64,000 bases of DNA, from NCBI RefSeq assembly GCF_000374925.1, contig NZ_KB895541.1, positions 498,122-562,121 on the forward strand, read 5' to 3'. A program made the position numbers and the translations under genes. Positions 28,992-37,877 of this stretch are shown here, piece after piece. Every line of letters begins with the position of its first letter. Position 1 is the stretch's first letter. Source of the DNA: Arthrobacter sp. 131MFCol6.1 (GTDB taxonomy: Bacteria; Actinomycetota; Actinomycetes; Actinomycetales; Micrococcaceae). The notes beneath the pieces are model-generated. The model did no database searches and was not told where the DNA came from. It was given only the letters and a program-made list of their open reading frames with translations.

Positions 28992-29992
28992 CCCTTATCG
29001 AACCCGCAGTCACTGACACTGCGGCAGACCTCAACGCCGCCGTGCAGGACGTGCCCGCTGGTCCCGCGTTCCCTGCCTTCGATGGCCCGGGCGTGGCCAT
29101 GCAGGTGTCCGAGGTCTCCGCGGTCCACCGCGAAGTCAACTATGCCCGGACCGTCGGGTTCCGGCCGCTGACCATGGACATCTGGCTCCCGCGGACCGGA
29201 CGGGGTCCGGTGCCCGGGCCGGTTCCGCTGGTGCTGTGGGTCCACGGCGGCGCCTTCCAGCTGGGGGACCGCCGTGAGCTGCCGCCCACTTTCCCCGCGG
29301 ACTCCGTCTTTTCCCGGCTCAACGCGGCGGGGATCGCCTGCGCCACCGTCGACTACCGGCTGGCCCTCGAAGCCCCTTTCCCGGCCCAGCTTCATGACCT
29401 GAAAGCGGCGGTCCGCTACCTCCGCGCGCACGCACAGGAGCTCGGGATCGACCCGGAACGCTTTGGCGCCTGGGGCGAATCGGCCGGCGGCCACCTCGCC
29501 GCGCTGCTGGGCCTGACCGGCGACCGGGATGACCTCGAGGGTGGGCTCGGGGCGCAGGGTCACTCAAGTGCCATCAGCGCCGTCGTGGACTTCTACGGCG
29601 TTTCCTCGCTGCCCCTCATGCCCCCGATGCAGCTCCCGGCCGGCCTCCTCACCGGCCCCATGGTTGCCGGCGTTCCGGCAGGCATGAGCATGGAACCCGG
29701 GCCCATGCTCATTGGCGGTTCCAGCGACCCGGACCTGCTGGCCGCCGCGAGTCCGCTCGGCCACGTCAGCGCCGGCGCGCCGCCGTTCCTGCTGATCCAC
29801 GGCGACAGCGACGCCCTCGTGCCCCTGTCCCAGAGCGAACTCCTCGCGCAAGCCCTCAGCGCCGCCGGCGTCCGCAACGACGTCGTCGTCATCGAAGGCG
29901 CCGACCACTGCTTCTTCGGCGCAGAAGACCGGATAGACAGCATCCTGGACACCGCCATCACCTTCCTTTCCAACGAATTGAGCCAGCCATGA
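28988..29992 (+). CDS. Alpha/beta hydrolase (carboxylesterase type), first of three
   Basis: A 334-residue esterase of the BD-FAE/HSL-like group. The oxyanion-hole motif HGGAF is at residues 86-90 and the nucleophile elbow GESAGG has Ser165. A C-terminal Asp and His (HGDSDALVP, GADHCFFG) complete the triad. It lies between GH78 and GH3 genes with 4-base overlaps on both sides, so it is surely co-transcribed. Possible roles are hydrolysis of the depside made by quercetin dioxygenase, or removal of acyl groups from acylated flavonoid glycosides. Confidence 0.88.
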   Translation: MTLIEPAVTDTAADLNAAVQDVPAGPAFPAFDGPGVAMQVSEVSAVHREVNYARTVGFRPLTMDIWLPRTGRGPVPGPVPLVLWVHGGAFQLGDRRELPPTFPADSVFSRLNAAGIACATVDYRLALEAPFPAQLHDLKAAVRYLRAHAQELGIDPERFGAWGESAGGHLAALLGLTGDRDDLEGGLGAQGHSSAISAVVDFYGVSSLPLMPPMQLPAGLLTGPMVAGVPAGMSMEPGPMLIGGSSDPDLLAAASPLGHVSAGAPPFLLIHGDSDALVPLSQSELLAQALSAAGVRNDVVVIEGADHCFFGAEDRIDSILDTAITFLSNELSQP

Positions 29993-31857
29993 CCCCCGCC
30001 ACCGCCCGCTACCCCTACCAGGACGCCACCCTGCCGGTCGGGCAACGCGTCCAGGACCTGCTCTCCCGGCTCTCGCTCGAGGACAAGGCGGGCCTGATGT
30101 TTCACGGCGCGCTGCCGTTCGCGCTCGGCACTGGCCCGGCTGTGGAGCTGATCGGCGGGCGCCGGATGAACCACTTCAACATCATTGGCGCAGCGACCCA
30201 GGCCAGGGAACTCGCCGAATGGCACAACAGCATCCAACGTCTCGCCCTGGACACCGGCTGGGGCATCCCGGTCACGCTCTCCACCGACCCGCGCCACGCC
30301 TACACCGACAACCCGGGCACCGGAGCCCTGGCCGGCCCGTTCTCCCAGTGGCCCGAGGCGCTCGGTTTCGCCGCCGTCGGAGACCCCAACGCGGTGGAGG
30401 AGTTCGCCGACATCGCCCGGCAGGAGTACCTCGCCGTCGGCATCCGGGCCGCGCTGCACCCGCAGGTGGACGTCTTCACCGAACCGCGCTGGTCCCGCGG
30501 CGCGGCCACGTTTGGCGAAAGCGCCGAGCTCGCCGCGGAGCTGGTGGGCGCCTATGTCCGGGGCTTCCAGGGCGAAGCGTTTGGCCCGGCGTCCGTGTCC
30601 ACCATGACCAAGCATTTCCCTGGCGGCGGCCCCCAGATGGACGGGGAGGACCCGCACTTCAGCTACGGCCGCGAACAGGTCTATCCCGGCGGTAACTTCG
30701 ACTACCACCTGCTGCCCTTCCGTTCCGCCGTCGCCGCCGGCACACGGCAGATCATGCCGTACTACGGCATGCCCGTCGGCACGGAATATGAGGAAGTGGG
30801 CTTCGCCTTCAACAAGCGCGTCCTCACCGAACTCCTGCGCGAAGAGCTCGGCTTCGGCGGGATCGTCTGCTCAGACTGGGGCATCCTCACCGACGGCGAC
30901 ATCTTCGGCAGGGTGTTCCCGGCCAGGGCGTGGGGCGTGGAACACCTGACCCCGCAGGAACGGCTGCTCAAGGCACTGGACGCCGGCGTGGACCAGATCG
31001 GCGGCGAAAGCTGCGTCGACCTCCTGACCGGCGCCGTCCGGGCGGGCAAGCTCAGCGAAGACCGGCTCGACGTCTCCGTCCGCAAGCTGCTGGAGGAGAA
31101 GTTCCGCCTGGGGCTCTTCGAGAACCCCCTGGTGGACGCGGCCGCCGCCGACGCCGCGGTGGGGACCCCGCAGTTCCGCGCGGCGGGCCGGGCCATGCAG
31201 CGCCGCTCCTACACGCTCCTGGCGAACAAGAACGTCGACGGCGGCCCCCTCCTGCCGCTCGCCGCCGGCGCCAGGGTCTACCTCGAAGGCATCACGGCCG
31301 CGGACCTGGGGCCGGGCTTCATCCCGGTTCCGACGCCGGAGGCCGCGGACCTCGCCATCCTCCGGCTGCGGACCCCGTTCGAAGTGCGCGGCGAGGGCTT
31401 CGAATCCTTCTTCCACTGCGGCAACCTGGCCTTCGCTCCTGAGGAGATCGAACGCGTCACCGCCATCTGCCGGGCCGTCCCCACGGTGATCGACATCAAC
31501 CTGGAGCGGCCTGCCGTCCTGCCCGAACTCGCCGACCACGCCGCGGCCCTGCTGGCCAACTACGGATCCGACGCCGATGCGCTGGCGGACATCCTCACCG
31601 GCCGTGCCGTACCGGAGGGCCGGCTGCCGTTCGACCTCCCGCGTTCCATGGCCGCCGTCGAAGCCTCCCGGGAAGACATGCCGTTCGACACCGAGGACCC
31701 CGTCTTCCGCTTTGGCCACGGACTGTCCCTGCCGCAGGCCGGACGCGCCGGCACGGCCGGGGCCGCGGACGCTGCCGGCAATGCCGACACTTCCGACACG
31801 GCTGACTTGGGGGATCCGCTGCCCTGGGCCCGGTCCGTGACCGGGTCCCGGCCATGA
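29989..31857 (+). CDS. GH3 beta-glycosidase without PA14 domain
   Basis: A 622-residue GH3 enzyme with only the two core domains. The barrel shows the STDPRHAYTDNPG region, KHFPGGGPQMDGEDPH, and nucleophile Asp296 in VCSDWGILTDGD. The alpha/beta domain with EGRLPFDLPRS ends in a low-complexity Ala/Asp tail. It is more like stand-alone bacterial beta-glucosidases of about 600 residues than the PA14 enzyme upstream. No signal peptide is seen. Its overlaps with both neighbours place it in the same operon. Confidence 0.9.
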   Translation: MTPATARYPYQDATLPVGQRVQDLLSRLSLEDKAGLMFHGALPFALGTGPAVELIGGRRMNHFNIIGAATQARELAEWHNSIQRLALDTGWGIPVTLSTDPRHAYTDNPGTGALAGPFSQWPEALGFAAVGDPNAVEEFADIARQEYLAVGIRAALHPQVDVFTEPRWSRGAATFGESAELAAELVGAYVRGFQGEAFGPASVSTMTKHFPGGGPQMDGEDPHFSYGREQVYPGGNFDYHLLPFRSAVAAGTRQIMPYYGMPVGTEYEEVGFAFNKRVLTELLREELGFGGIVCSDWGILTDGDIFGRVFPARAWGVEHLTPQERLLKALDAGVDQIGGESCVDLLTGAVRAGKLSEDRLDVSVRKLLEEKFRLGLFENPLVDAAAADAAVGTPQFRAAGRAMQRRSYTLLANKNVDGGPLLPLAAGARVYLEGITAADLGPGFIPVPTPEAADLAILRLRTPFEVRGEGFESFFHCGNLAFAPEEIERVTAICRAVPTVIDINLERPAVLPELADHAAALLANYGSDADALADILTGRAVPEGRLPFDLPRSMAAVEASREDMPFDTEDPVFRFGHGLSLPQAGRAGTAGAADAAGNADTSDTADLGDPLPWARSVTGSRP

Positions 31858-32849
31858 GCCTGGATCCGGACCTGGCCGGGGCCCTGCACCACCTTGCCGG
31901 AGCGGGCTCGTTTACCGAGCTCCTGGGCCAGCCCGGCGGCCTGGACCGGCTCGAGGCGTTCAGCGGCGGCGCCGTGCCCTACCAGGCTCCGGAGGTTTGT
32001 TTCCGGGAAGCCGGGGCCTACGGCCCGAACGGGACCGTCCCGGTCAGGGTCTACGGCGGCCGCCCGGGCCGCGATGCTCCCGCGCTCGTGTGGATCCACG
32101 GCGGGGGCTTTGCCGGCGGCGGTCCGGACATGCGCGAGGCGGACCAACTGGCCCGGGAAATCGCAGCCCGCAGCGGCGGCGTGGTGGTGTCTGTGGACTA
32201 CCGGCTGGCCCGCGACGGCGTGCACTTCCCGGTCCCGCACGAGGACGTCCTGGCCGCCTGGCTCTGGACCGTGGAGCACGCCGCGGAGCTGGGGGCGGAC
32301 CCCGCCCGGGTGTGCCTGGGCGGCGCCAGCGCGGGCGGCAATCTCGCCGTCGGGGCCGCGCTCTTCCTCAAGGACGCCGGTCTGCCGCTGCCGGCCAAGC
32401 TGCTGCTCGCGTACCCGTTCCTGCACGCCGAGCTGCCAGAGCCCCGCGCCGGATCCGGCACCGGGCCAGGCGCCGCCGAGGCGCTGGACGTCGCCGGAGT
32501 GCTCGAGGGGCTACCGCGGCTGCTGCGCTTCACTTCCGATGACTGCCGCGCCCTCGTGGAGAACTACATCGGCGGTCCCGTCGCCATGGCGTCCTCGTAC
32601 GCCATGCCCGGCAACGCCGACCCCGCCGGGCTGCCGCCCGCGGCGATCATCGCGTGCGAATATGACGACCTGCGGCACTCGGCCGAGGCGTTCGCGGCAG
32701 GACTCCGGCGTGCCGGAACCGACGTCGACTTCCGCCTCGAAGCCGGTGCTGTCCACGGCTACCTCAACCATTCCGCGGGGCTTAGGATCGTGCAGAAGGG
32801 CCTCGCCTTCCTGGCCCGGGCCCTGGTGGACGCAAAGCCGTTCCAATGA
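31854..32849 (+). CDS. Alpha/beta hydrolase (HSL/acetyl-esterase type), second of three
   Basis: A 331-residue esterase. The oxyanion motif is HGGGF at residues 82-86 and the nucleophile elbow is GASAGG with Ser159. A C-terminal ACEYDDLRHS Asp and VHGYL His complete the triad. It overlaps the GH3 gene by 4 bases. The acyl substrate is unknown; see the depsidase discussion in the findings. The 3' end overlaps a putative operator at 32841. Confidence 0.87.
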   Translation: MSLDPDLAGALHHLAGAGSFTELLGQPGGLDRLEAFSGGAVPYQAPEVCFREAGAYGPNGTVPVRVYGGRPGRDAPALVWIHGGGFAGGGPDMREADQLAREIAARSGGVVVSVDYRLARDGVHFPVPHEDVLAAWLWTVEHAAELGADPARVCLGGASAGGNLAVGAALFLKDAGLPLPAKLLLAYPFLHAELPEPRAGSGTGPGAAEALDVAGVLEGLPRLLRFTSDDCRALVENYIGGPVAMASSYAMPGNADPAGLPPAAIIACEYDDLRHSAEAFAAGLRRAGTDVDFRLEAGAVHGYLNHSAGLRIVQKGLAFLARALVDAKPFQ

Positions 32850-32855
32850 TTGAAA
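32841..32855. promoter_or_regulatory. Putative IclR operator upstream of the third esterase
   Basis: TTCCAATGATTGAAA fits TTCCA-N5-TGRAA. It overlaps the stop codon of the preceding esterase and is 89 bases before the next start, so it could control an internal promoter for the second half of the cluster. Confidence 0.45.
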
Positions 32856-32943
32856 TGCCCGGTGCCGGCACTGCCCGGTATCCGACACCCTTGATTCAGA
32901 CGCCGGAATACCTCGAGCCGGCCAGCAGCAGATGGAGCCGACG

Positions 32944-33831
32944 ATGACAGCAGAACAGATCCTGGAAGGGATCGAGTTCGCCTGCCCCGGGGGCGCGGAA
33001 CCCTTGCTGCTGGACCTCTACCTGCCCGCCGCAGAAGTACACCCCGCCGAAGGGCGGGCTCCGAAGCTGTTCCCCGCGATCGTGCACTTCCACGGCGGCG
33101 GCTGGCGGACGGGGGAGCGATCGTCCCTCGGCCCGGTGCTGGACGGTTTCGGGTTCAGCCCGTTCCGGCGGCTCACGGACGCGGGATTCGTGGTGGTCTC
33201 CGCGGACTACCGGCTCAGCACGGCCGCCCACTTCCCGGCGCAGCTGGAGGACGCGAAGGCCGCCGTGCGCTGGCTCCGGAACCACGCCCAGGAGTACGGC
33301 GTGGATCCTGACCGGATCTACGCGTGGGGCGACTCCGCGGGCGGACATCTCGCCAGCCTCGTGGGGCTGACCCCCGGCAAGGCAGCCGCCACAACCGCTG
33401 CCGCCACGGCCACCGGCACGGTCGCTGCCGTGGCCGCCTGGTACGCGCCCGCGGACTTGGCCCGGATGGCCGAACAAAGCCTGCCCAACGCCGTCGCCCG
33501 TGCCGATGACCCCGGGTCCCGCGAAGAACTGCTCATCGGAGCGGTGCTGGCCGAGGCCCCCGGCAAGGCCGCTGCCGCCAGCCCCGTGGGCTATGTGACG
33601 CCGGCGGCGCCGCCGTTCCTCCTGGTCCACGGGACCGCCGACCGCTTCGTCCCGCCGGCCCAGTCGACGTCCCTGGCGGCGGCGCTGCAAGCCGCCGGAA
33701 CCGACGTCGAACTGCTCCTGATCGAGGACGCGGACCACATGTGGGTGCTGCCCGATCACAGCCAGGCGGCCGCGGAGAAGGCCATGGACGCCACCGTCGA
33801 CTTCTTCCTCCGCCAGGCCCACGTCCCCTGA
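32944..33831 (+). CDS. Alpha/beta hydrolase, third of three
   Basis: A 295-residue esterase of the BD-FAE type with HGGGW at residues 50-54 and GDSAGG with nucleophile Ser131. An Asp/His pair is seen in VHGTADRFVP and EDADHMWVLP. The ATG at 32944 is preferred over one 12 bases upstream because the latter region supplies GGAG at good spacing. It is separated from the previous gene by a 94-base gap with a possible operator, unlike the overlapping genes before it. Confidence 0.85.
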   Translation: MTAEQILEGIEFACPGGAEPLLLDLYLPAAEVHPAEGRAPKLFPAIVHFHGGGWRTGERSSLGPVLDGFGFSPFRRLTDAGFVVVSADYRLSTAAHFPAQLEDAKAAVRWLRNHAQEYGVDPDRIYAWGDSAGGHLASLVGLTPGKAAATTAAATATGTVAAVAAWYAPADLARMAEQSLPNAVARADDPGSREELLIGAVLAEAPGKAAAASPVGYVTPAAPPFLLVHGTADRFVPPAQSTSLAAALQAAGTDVELLLIEDADHMWVLPDHSQAAAEKAMDATVDFFLRQAHVP

Positions 33832-33954
33832 GGGAACTGTCCCCGCCGCCACGATGTGCAGGCTCCGGCCTGACCCGGGCAGCTTTGCTGTGCCAATTTC
33901 TCACGATCACCATTACCCCGCGCCCGTCCGGGCGGAACCTGAAAGGCCCTCCAC

Positions 33955-34800
33955 ATGCAGTACATCGGCATCACCCACGACGGCGCGGCCTGGGTTGCGG
34001 CCCTGGCCGACACCCGGGTCCACCCGCTGGCTCCGGTCCAGGATTTCTGGGCGGATGCCGCCGGCTGGCAGGTAAAGTCCCTGGCCCTGACGGCCGGCGG
34101 CGCGTCGCTGAACCGGGCGGACGTCATAGAAGTGCCGCTGGTCCCGCCCACTGCCCGCGTGATCTGCGTGGGCTTGAACTACCGGGCCCACGCGGCCGAG
34201 GGTTCCTTCTCCGTGCCCGAGTACCCCACGCTGTTCGGCCGGTGGACCGCCTCTCTGTCAGTCGGCAACGTCCCCGCGCCGGTGCCCGCCGGCGAGGCCG
34301 GGCTGGACTGGGAAGGCGAAGTCGCCGCTTACGTGGGCCAGCGGGTTGAATCCGCTGACGAAGCCACCGCCGCGGAAGCCGTCTTCGGCTACTCCACGTT
34401 CAACGACCTCACCGCGCGGCGGGCCCAAAAGCTCACCGCGCAGTGGACCCTGGGCAAGAACGGCGACTTCAGCGGCCCGCTCGGCCCGCTGGTCAGCCGC
34501 GACGAGGCCGGGGACCTTCGCGAGGGATTGCACGTCCGGACGAGGGTCAACGGGACCGAGGTCCAGAACGGCAACACCCGGGACATGATCTTCTCCGTCC
34601 CGGCCATCATCGCCCTGATCAGCCAGACGATGACCCTGCATCCCGGTGACGTCATCGCCACGGGAACCCCGGAGGGGGTCGGCTACGTACGGACCCCGCC
34701 GTGGCTCCTGCAACCCGGCGACACGGTCGAAGTGGAGATCGACACCCTGGGAACGCTCACCACGCCCGTGGGCGGGCCGTCGCTGCGGGCCCGGGCCTGA
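33955..34800 (+). CDS. Fumarylacetoacetate hydrolase family enzyme
   Basis: A 281-residue FAH-family protein. The catalytic core shows CVGLNYRAHA, metal ligands Glu120 and Glu122 in DWEGEVAAYVG, Asp151 in FNDLTAR, and GTPEGVGY near the C-terminus. Members hydrolyse or hydrate acylpyruvates and related ring-cleavage products, or decarboxylate oxaloacetate. Placed next to an aromatic monooxygenase, it probably hydrolyses the ring-fission product of the A-ring phenol. The next gene starts on its last base (TGATG). Confidence 0.9.
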   Translation: MQYIGITHDGAAWVAALADTRVHPLAPVQDFWADAAGWQVKSLALTAGGASLNRADVIEVPLVPPTARVICVGLNYRAHAAEGSFSVPEYPTLFGRWTASLSVGNVPAPVPAGEAGLDWEGEVAAYVGQRVESADEATAAEAVFGYSTFNDLTARRAQKLTAQWTLGKNGDFSGPLGPLVSRDEAGDLREGLHVRTRVNGTEVQNGNTRDMIFSVPAIIALISQTMTLHPGDVIATGTPEGVGYVRTPPWLLQPGDTVEVEIDTLGTLTTPVGGPSLRARA

Positions 34801-36548
34801 TGACGGCCGTCAACAACGCGGCCCTCGGCGACCTGCCGGAGCGGGTGCCGGTACTGATCGCCGGCGGAGGGCCCAGCGGGCTGTTCCTGGCCCTGGACCT
34901 GGCACACCGCGGCATCCGCAGCCTCGTCATCGAGCCGAGGACCACCATCGACCCGGACCGGCCGCGCGCGAAGACCACGAACGCCCGGACCATGACGCAC
35001 CTGCGCCGCCTCGGGCTGGCCGGGAAACTCCGCGAGGCTGCCCCGCTGCCGGTCGCCTACGCCCAGGACGTCATCTTCTGCTCCGCCCTCACCGGCCACG
35101 AAGTCACCCGGTTCCACCAGGCCTTCCAGCTCGTCCCGGGCCGGTATGGCCCCCAGCCGGAATGCGGGCAGCAGGTCCCGCAGCCCGTCATGGAGGCCGT
35201 GCTCCGGGAGGCCGCCGCCGAGTCCCCGCTCATTACGCTGCTGACCGGCCTGAGCGTGGAAGACCTGGACATCAACCAGGGCGGCGGCACGCCGGGTCTC
35301 GGCCGGCCGCGGTTTGGCTCGCGCGTGGCGGTGTCCGACGCAACCGGGCGGCGCAAGGCCGTGGACTGCAGCTTCGTCGCCGCGGCCGACGGCGGTTCCT
35401 CCACCGTGCGCCGCCGGCTGAACATCCGACTCGCCGGCGGCTCCGCCGAGCTCTCCAACATCAGTGTCCTGTTCCGTTCCGACACCCTCGCCGCCGCGAT
35501 CACCCTGGACCCGGCCGTCCAGTACTGGGTCCTGGGACCCGAGGTGTCGGGCATGGTGGGGCGGCTGGATCTCGGCAGCACCTGGTGGGCCATCATCCAG
35601 GGCGTGGACGGCAGCGGAACACCCGACGCCGGACACCTGGTCCGCTCGCTCGTCGGGGCCGACGTCGACGTCGAGGTCATCGCCACCGACCCCTGGACGG
35701 CCCGCATGCTGCTCGCCCCGGGATACGGGCACGACGGCGTGTTCCTGGTCGGGGACGCCGCGCACCTGAATCCGCCCTGGGGCGGACACGGCTTCAACAC
35801 GTGCATCGGCGACGCCGCCAACCTGGCCTGGAAGATCGCGGCCGCCCTGGAGGGCTGGGCAGGCCCGGCCCTGCCCGCCAGCTACGAGCTGGAGCGCCGG
35901 CCCGTCGCGGCCCGGACCATCCGCGACGCGGCCGCCAACGGGAAGTCGCTGGCCTACCACTTCGCTGACCCGGCCCTGGACCGGGCGGATGCGGACGGCG
36001 AGGCAGCCCGGCAGGCCGCCAGGGGGGCGCTGGCCGTCAAACAAAGCGAGTTCGACTCGCTGGGGCTGGTGCTGGGCTACGCGTACGGCTCCTCGCCGCT
36101 GGTGGTCCCGGACGGCCTGCCCGTCCCCACCGAGGACCCCGTCAGCTACGTCCCCTCCGCCAGTCCGGGATCACTGCTGCCACACGCCTGGCTTGACGCG
36201 ACGACGTCGCTGTATGACCTGCTGGGCACCGGCTTCACCCTCCTGGTGGACCGCGACAGCCTGGGCGGCGCCGCCGCCGGGCAGGCGTACGCGGCGGCCC
36301 AGGCCGCCGCCGCGGTACACGGGATCCCGCTGGCCGTCGTCGACGTCGGACCCGACCAGCACAAAACGCCGATGACCACGCACTGGCAGGCCACCGCGGT
36401 GCTGGTCCGCCCGGACCAGCACGTCGCGTGGCGGGGGACCGACCCGGCGGCGGCCGCCGCGGCCATTGGCGTCGCCGCCGGCTGGCCGCTGGCAACCCCA
36501 TCCGAAGACCCCGACAGGAGATCACGTGTCCGTGCCGTCCTTCCGTGA
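34800..36548 (+). CDS. FAD-dependent aromatic hydroxylase (PheA/MhpA-like)
   Basis: A 582-residue class A flavoprotein monooxygenase. GGGPSG (22-27) binds the FAD ADP part, AAADGGSSTVRR is the DG motif and VFLVGDAAH with Asp319 is the GD motif. A C-terminal thioredoxin-like domain (about 480-575, FTLLVDRD onward) is typical of phenol hydroxylase and MhpA-type enzymes. It uses NAD(P)H and O2 to hydroxylate a phenolic ring. In context the likely substrate is 2,4,6-trihydroxybenzoate or phloroglucinol from quercetin; protocatechuate or another phenol is possible. Confidence 0.9.
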   Translation: MTAVNNAALGDLPERVPVLIAGGGPSGLFLALDLAHRGIRSLVIEPRTTIDPDRPRAKTTNARTMTHLRRLGLAGKLREAAPLPVAYAQDVIFCSALTGHEVTRFHQAFQLVPGRYGPQPECGQQVPQPVMEAVLREAAAESPLITLLTGLSVEDLDINQGGGTPGLGRPRFGSRVAVSDATGRRKAVDCSFVAAADGGSSTVRRRLNIRLAGGSAELSNISVLFRSDTLAAAITLDPAVQYWVLGPEVSGMVGRLDLGSTWWAIIQGVDGSGTPDAGHLVRSLVGADVDVEVIATDPWTARMLLAPGYGHDGVFLVGDAAHLNPPWGGHGFNTCIGDAANLAWKIAAALEGWAGPALPASYELERRPVAARTIRDAAANGKSLAYHFADPALDRADADGEAARQAARGALAVKQSEFDSLGLVLGYAYGSSPLVVPDGLPVPTEDPVSYVPSASPGSLLPHAWLDATTSLYDLLGTGFTLLVDRDSLGGAAAGQAYAAAQAAAAVHGIPLAVVDVGPDQHKTPMTTHWQATAVLVRPDQHVAWRGTDPAAAAAAIGVAAGWPLATPSEDPDRRSRVRAVLP

Positions 36549-37773
36549 CTATCTCTACCCGCCCGACCACCCTCGGGTGGCGCTGATCCGTGGCCTGGAT
36601 GCCCGGGGCTACGCCGAGGCGGCGAAGACCGACCCCTTCGCGGGTCCGATGATTCAGGGCTGGGCCGCCCAGTACCCCGAGCCTTTCACCGGGGTGACCA
36701 GCGACGGGGTCCGTCGGACCGGGCTGTACCCCCTCGAGCCGGCACCGGCAGGGGAGGAGGCGCCCGCGGCCGCGATGACAGCCGCCGCCTGGGACCTGCT
36801 GGCAGGACTCACGCCGGCGCAGGCCGGACAGCTCCGCTACGGGGTGGACGCCCACGAATGGCAGAGCTGGGCCAACCCGGAATTCCTGCAGCATGACACG
36901 GGCCTGCGCCTGGACGAACTGGACCCGGACGTGCGCGAACGGGTCCTGGCCGTCCTGGCGGCGAGCCTGAGCCAGGCCGGCTACGTGCTGGTCCGGAACC
37001 TGATGCGGATCAATGGATTCCTGGGCGACCTGGTGGAACTGCCGCAACTGATGAACGAGTTCAGCTACAACTTCGCCCTCTACGGTGAGCCCTCGGAGAC
37101 TGCCCCGTGGGGCTGGCAGCTCTTCGGCCACCACGTGGCGCTCAACGTCCTGGTGGCCGGGACCCAGCTGGTGGTCTCCCCGGTGTTCCTTGGCGCCGAA
37201 CCGGACGTCATCGACGCCGGTCCGCACCGGGGCGTGGCCGTTTTCAAGGAGCGGATCGCCCTGGCGCGGCGTCTCATGCAGTCCCTGCCCGGGCCGCTGC
37301 GGGACGAGGCCACGCCTTTCGCGGACATGCAGGATCCCGCCATGCCCGAGGGCCGGCTGCACCCCGGGGACGAACGGCACCTGGCCGGCTGCTTCCAGGA
37401 CAACCGCGTGATTCCCTACGAGGGCATCCCGGTCAGCGCGATGCCCGCCGCGGCACGCGCGCTCCTCGACGAGCTCGTGGCAGACTTCATCGCGTACCTC
37501 CCCGACGGGCCGCGGACCGCGCGCCGGCGGGAGATCGCGGCCCACTGGGACGAAACCTGGTTCTGCTGGATCGGCGGATGGGAGGCGCAGGACGCCTTCT
37601 ACTTCCGCCTGCAAAGCCCCGTGCTGGTCATGGAACTGGACCACCACACCGGCGTCTTCCTCAGCAATGACACCCCGGCCCCGTTCCACATGCACACGGT
37701 GCTGCGCACCCCGAACGGCAACGACTACGGGCGCGAGCTGGTCCGCCAGGCTGTGCACCGACACGCACCATGA
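36526..37773 (+). CDS. DUF3500 family protein, possible catabolic enzyme
   Basis: A 415-residue protein of the DUF3500 family, with no known activity. Conserved-looking blocks are WGWQLFGHHVALNVLVAGTQ (His202, His203), ELDHHTGVF (His373, His374) and APFHMHTVLRTPNGNDYG (His388, His390). These paired histidines could bind a metal; that is inference. The GTG start at 36526 has AGGAG 5 bases upstream. It overlaps the monooxygenase gene by 23 bases and ends the plus-strand cluster. Because no recognised ring-cleaving dioxygenase is nearby apart from the quercetinase, it is a candidate for a missing step. Confidence 0.82.
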   Translation: MSVPSFRDYLYPPDHPRVALIRGLDARGYAEAAKTDPFAGPMIQGWAAQYPEPFTGVTSDGVRRTGLYPLEPAPAGEEAPAAAMTAAAWDLLAGLTPAQAGQLRYGVDAHEWQSWANPEFLQHDTGLRLDELDPDVRERVLAVLAASLSQAGYVLVRNLMRINGFLGDLVELPQLMNEFSYNFALYGEPSETAPWGWQLFGHHVALNVLVAGTQLVVSPVFLGAEPDVIDAGPHRGVAVFKERIALARRLMQSLPGPLRDEATPFADMQDPAMPEGRLHPGDERHLAGCFQDNRVIPYEGIPVSAMPAAARALLDELVADFIAYLPDGPRTARRREIAAHWDETWFCWIGGWEAQDAFYFRLQSPVLVMELDHHTGVFLSNDTPAPFHMHTVLRTPNGNDYGRELVRQAVHRHAP

Positions 37774-37800
37774 ACCGCCAATAAACCGTGCACCGACGCT

Positions 37801-37835
37801 AATGGCCCGGAACCCCGCAGGGGTTCCGGGCCATT
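37801..37835. terminator. Strong hairpin between convergent catabolic genes
   Basis: A perfect 16-bp inverted repeat, AATGGCCCGGAACCCC and its complement, with a 3-base loop. It lies between the ends of the DUF3500 gene and the quercetin dioxygenase gene and can end both transcripts. Confidence 0.8.
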
Positions 37836-37877
37836 CCGTTGTGACTTGCAACCGGACCAGCGAGCCGCCCAGGCCGC

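Noticed and set aside
33893..33909. GTGCCAATTTCTCAC upstream of the FAH gene as another IclR site
   Set aside because: Right half does not match TGRAA; fits only the CCAAT core.
34683..37851. Two long minus-strand open frames opposite the FAD hydroxylase and DUF3500 genes
   Set aside because: Low-complexity translations typical of antisense frames in GC-rich DNA; the plus-strand genes have clear family motifs.
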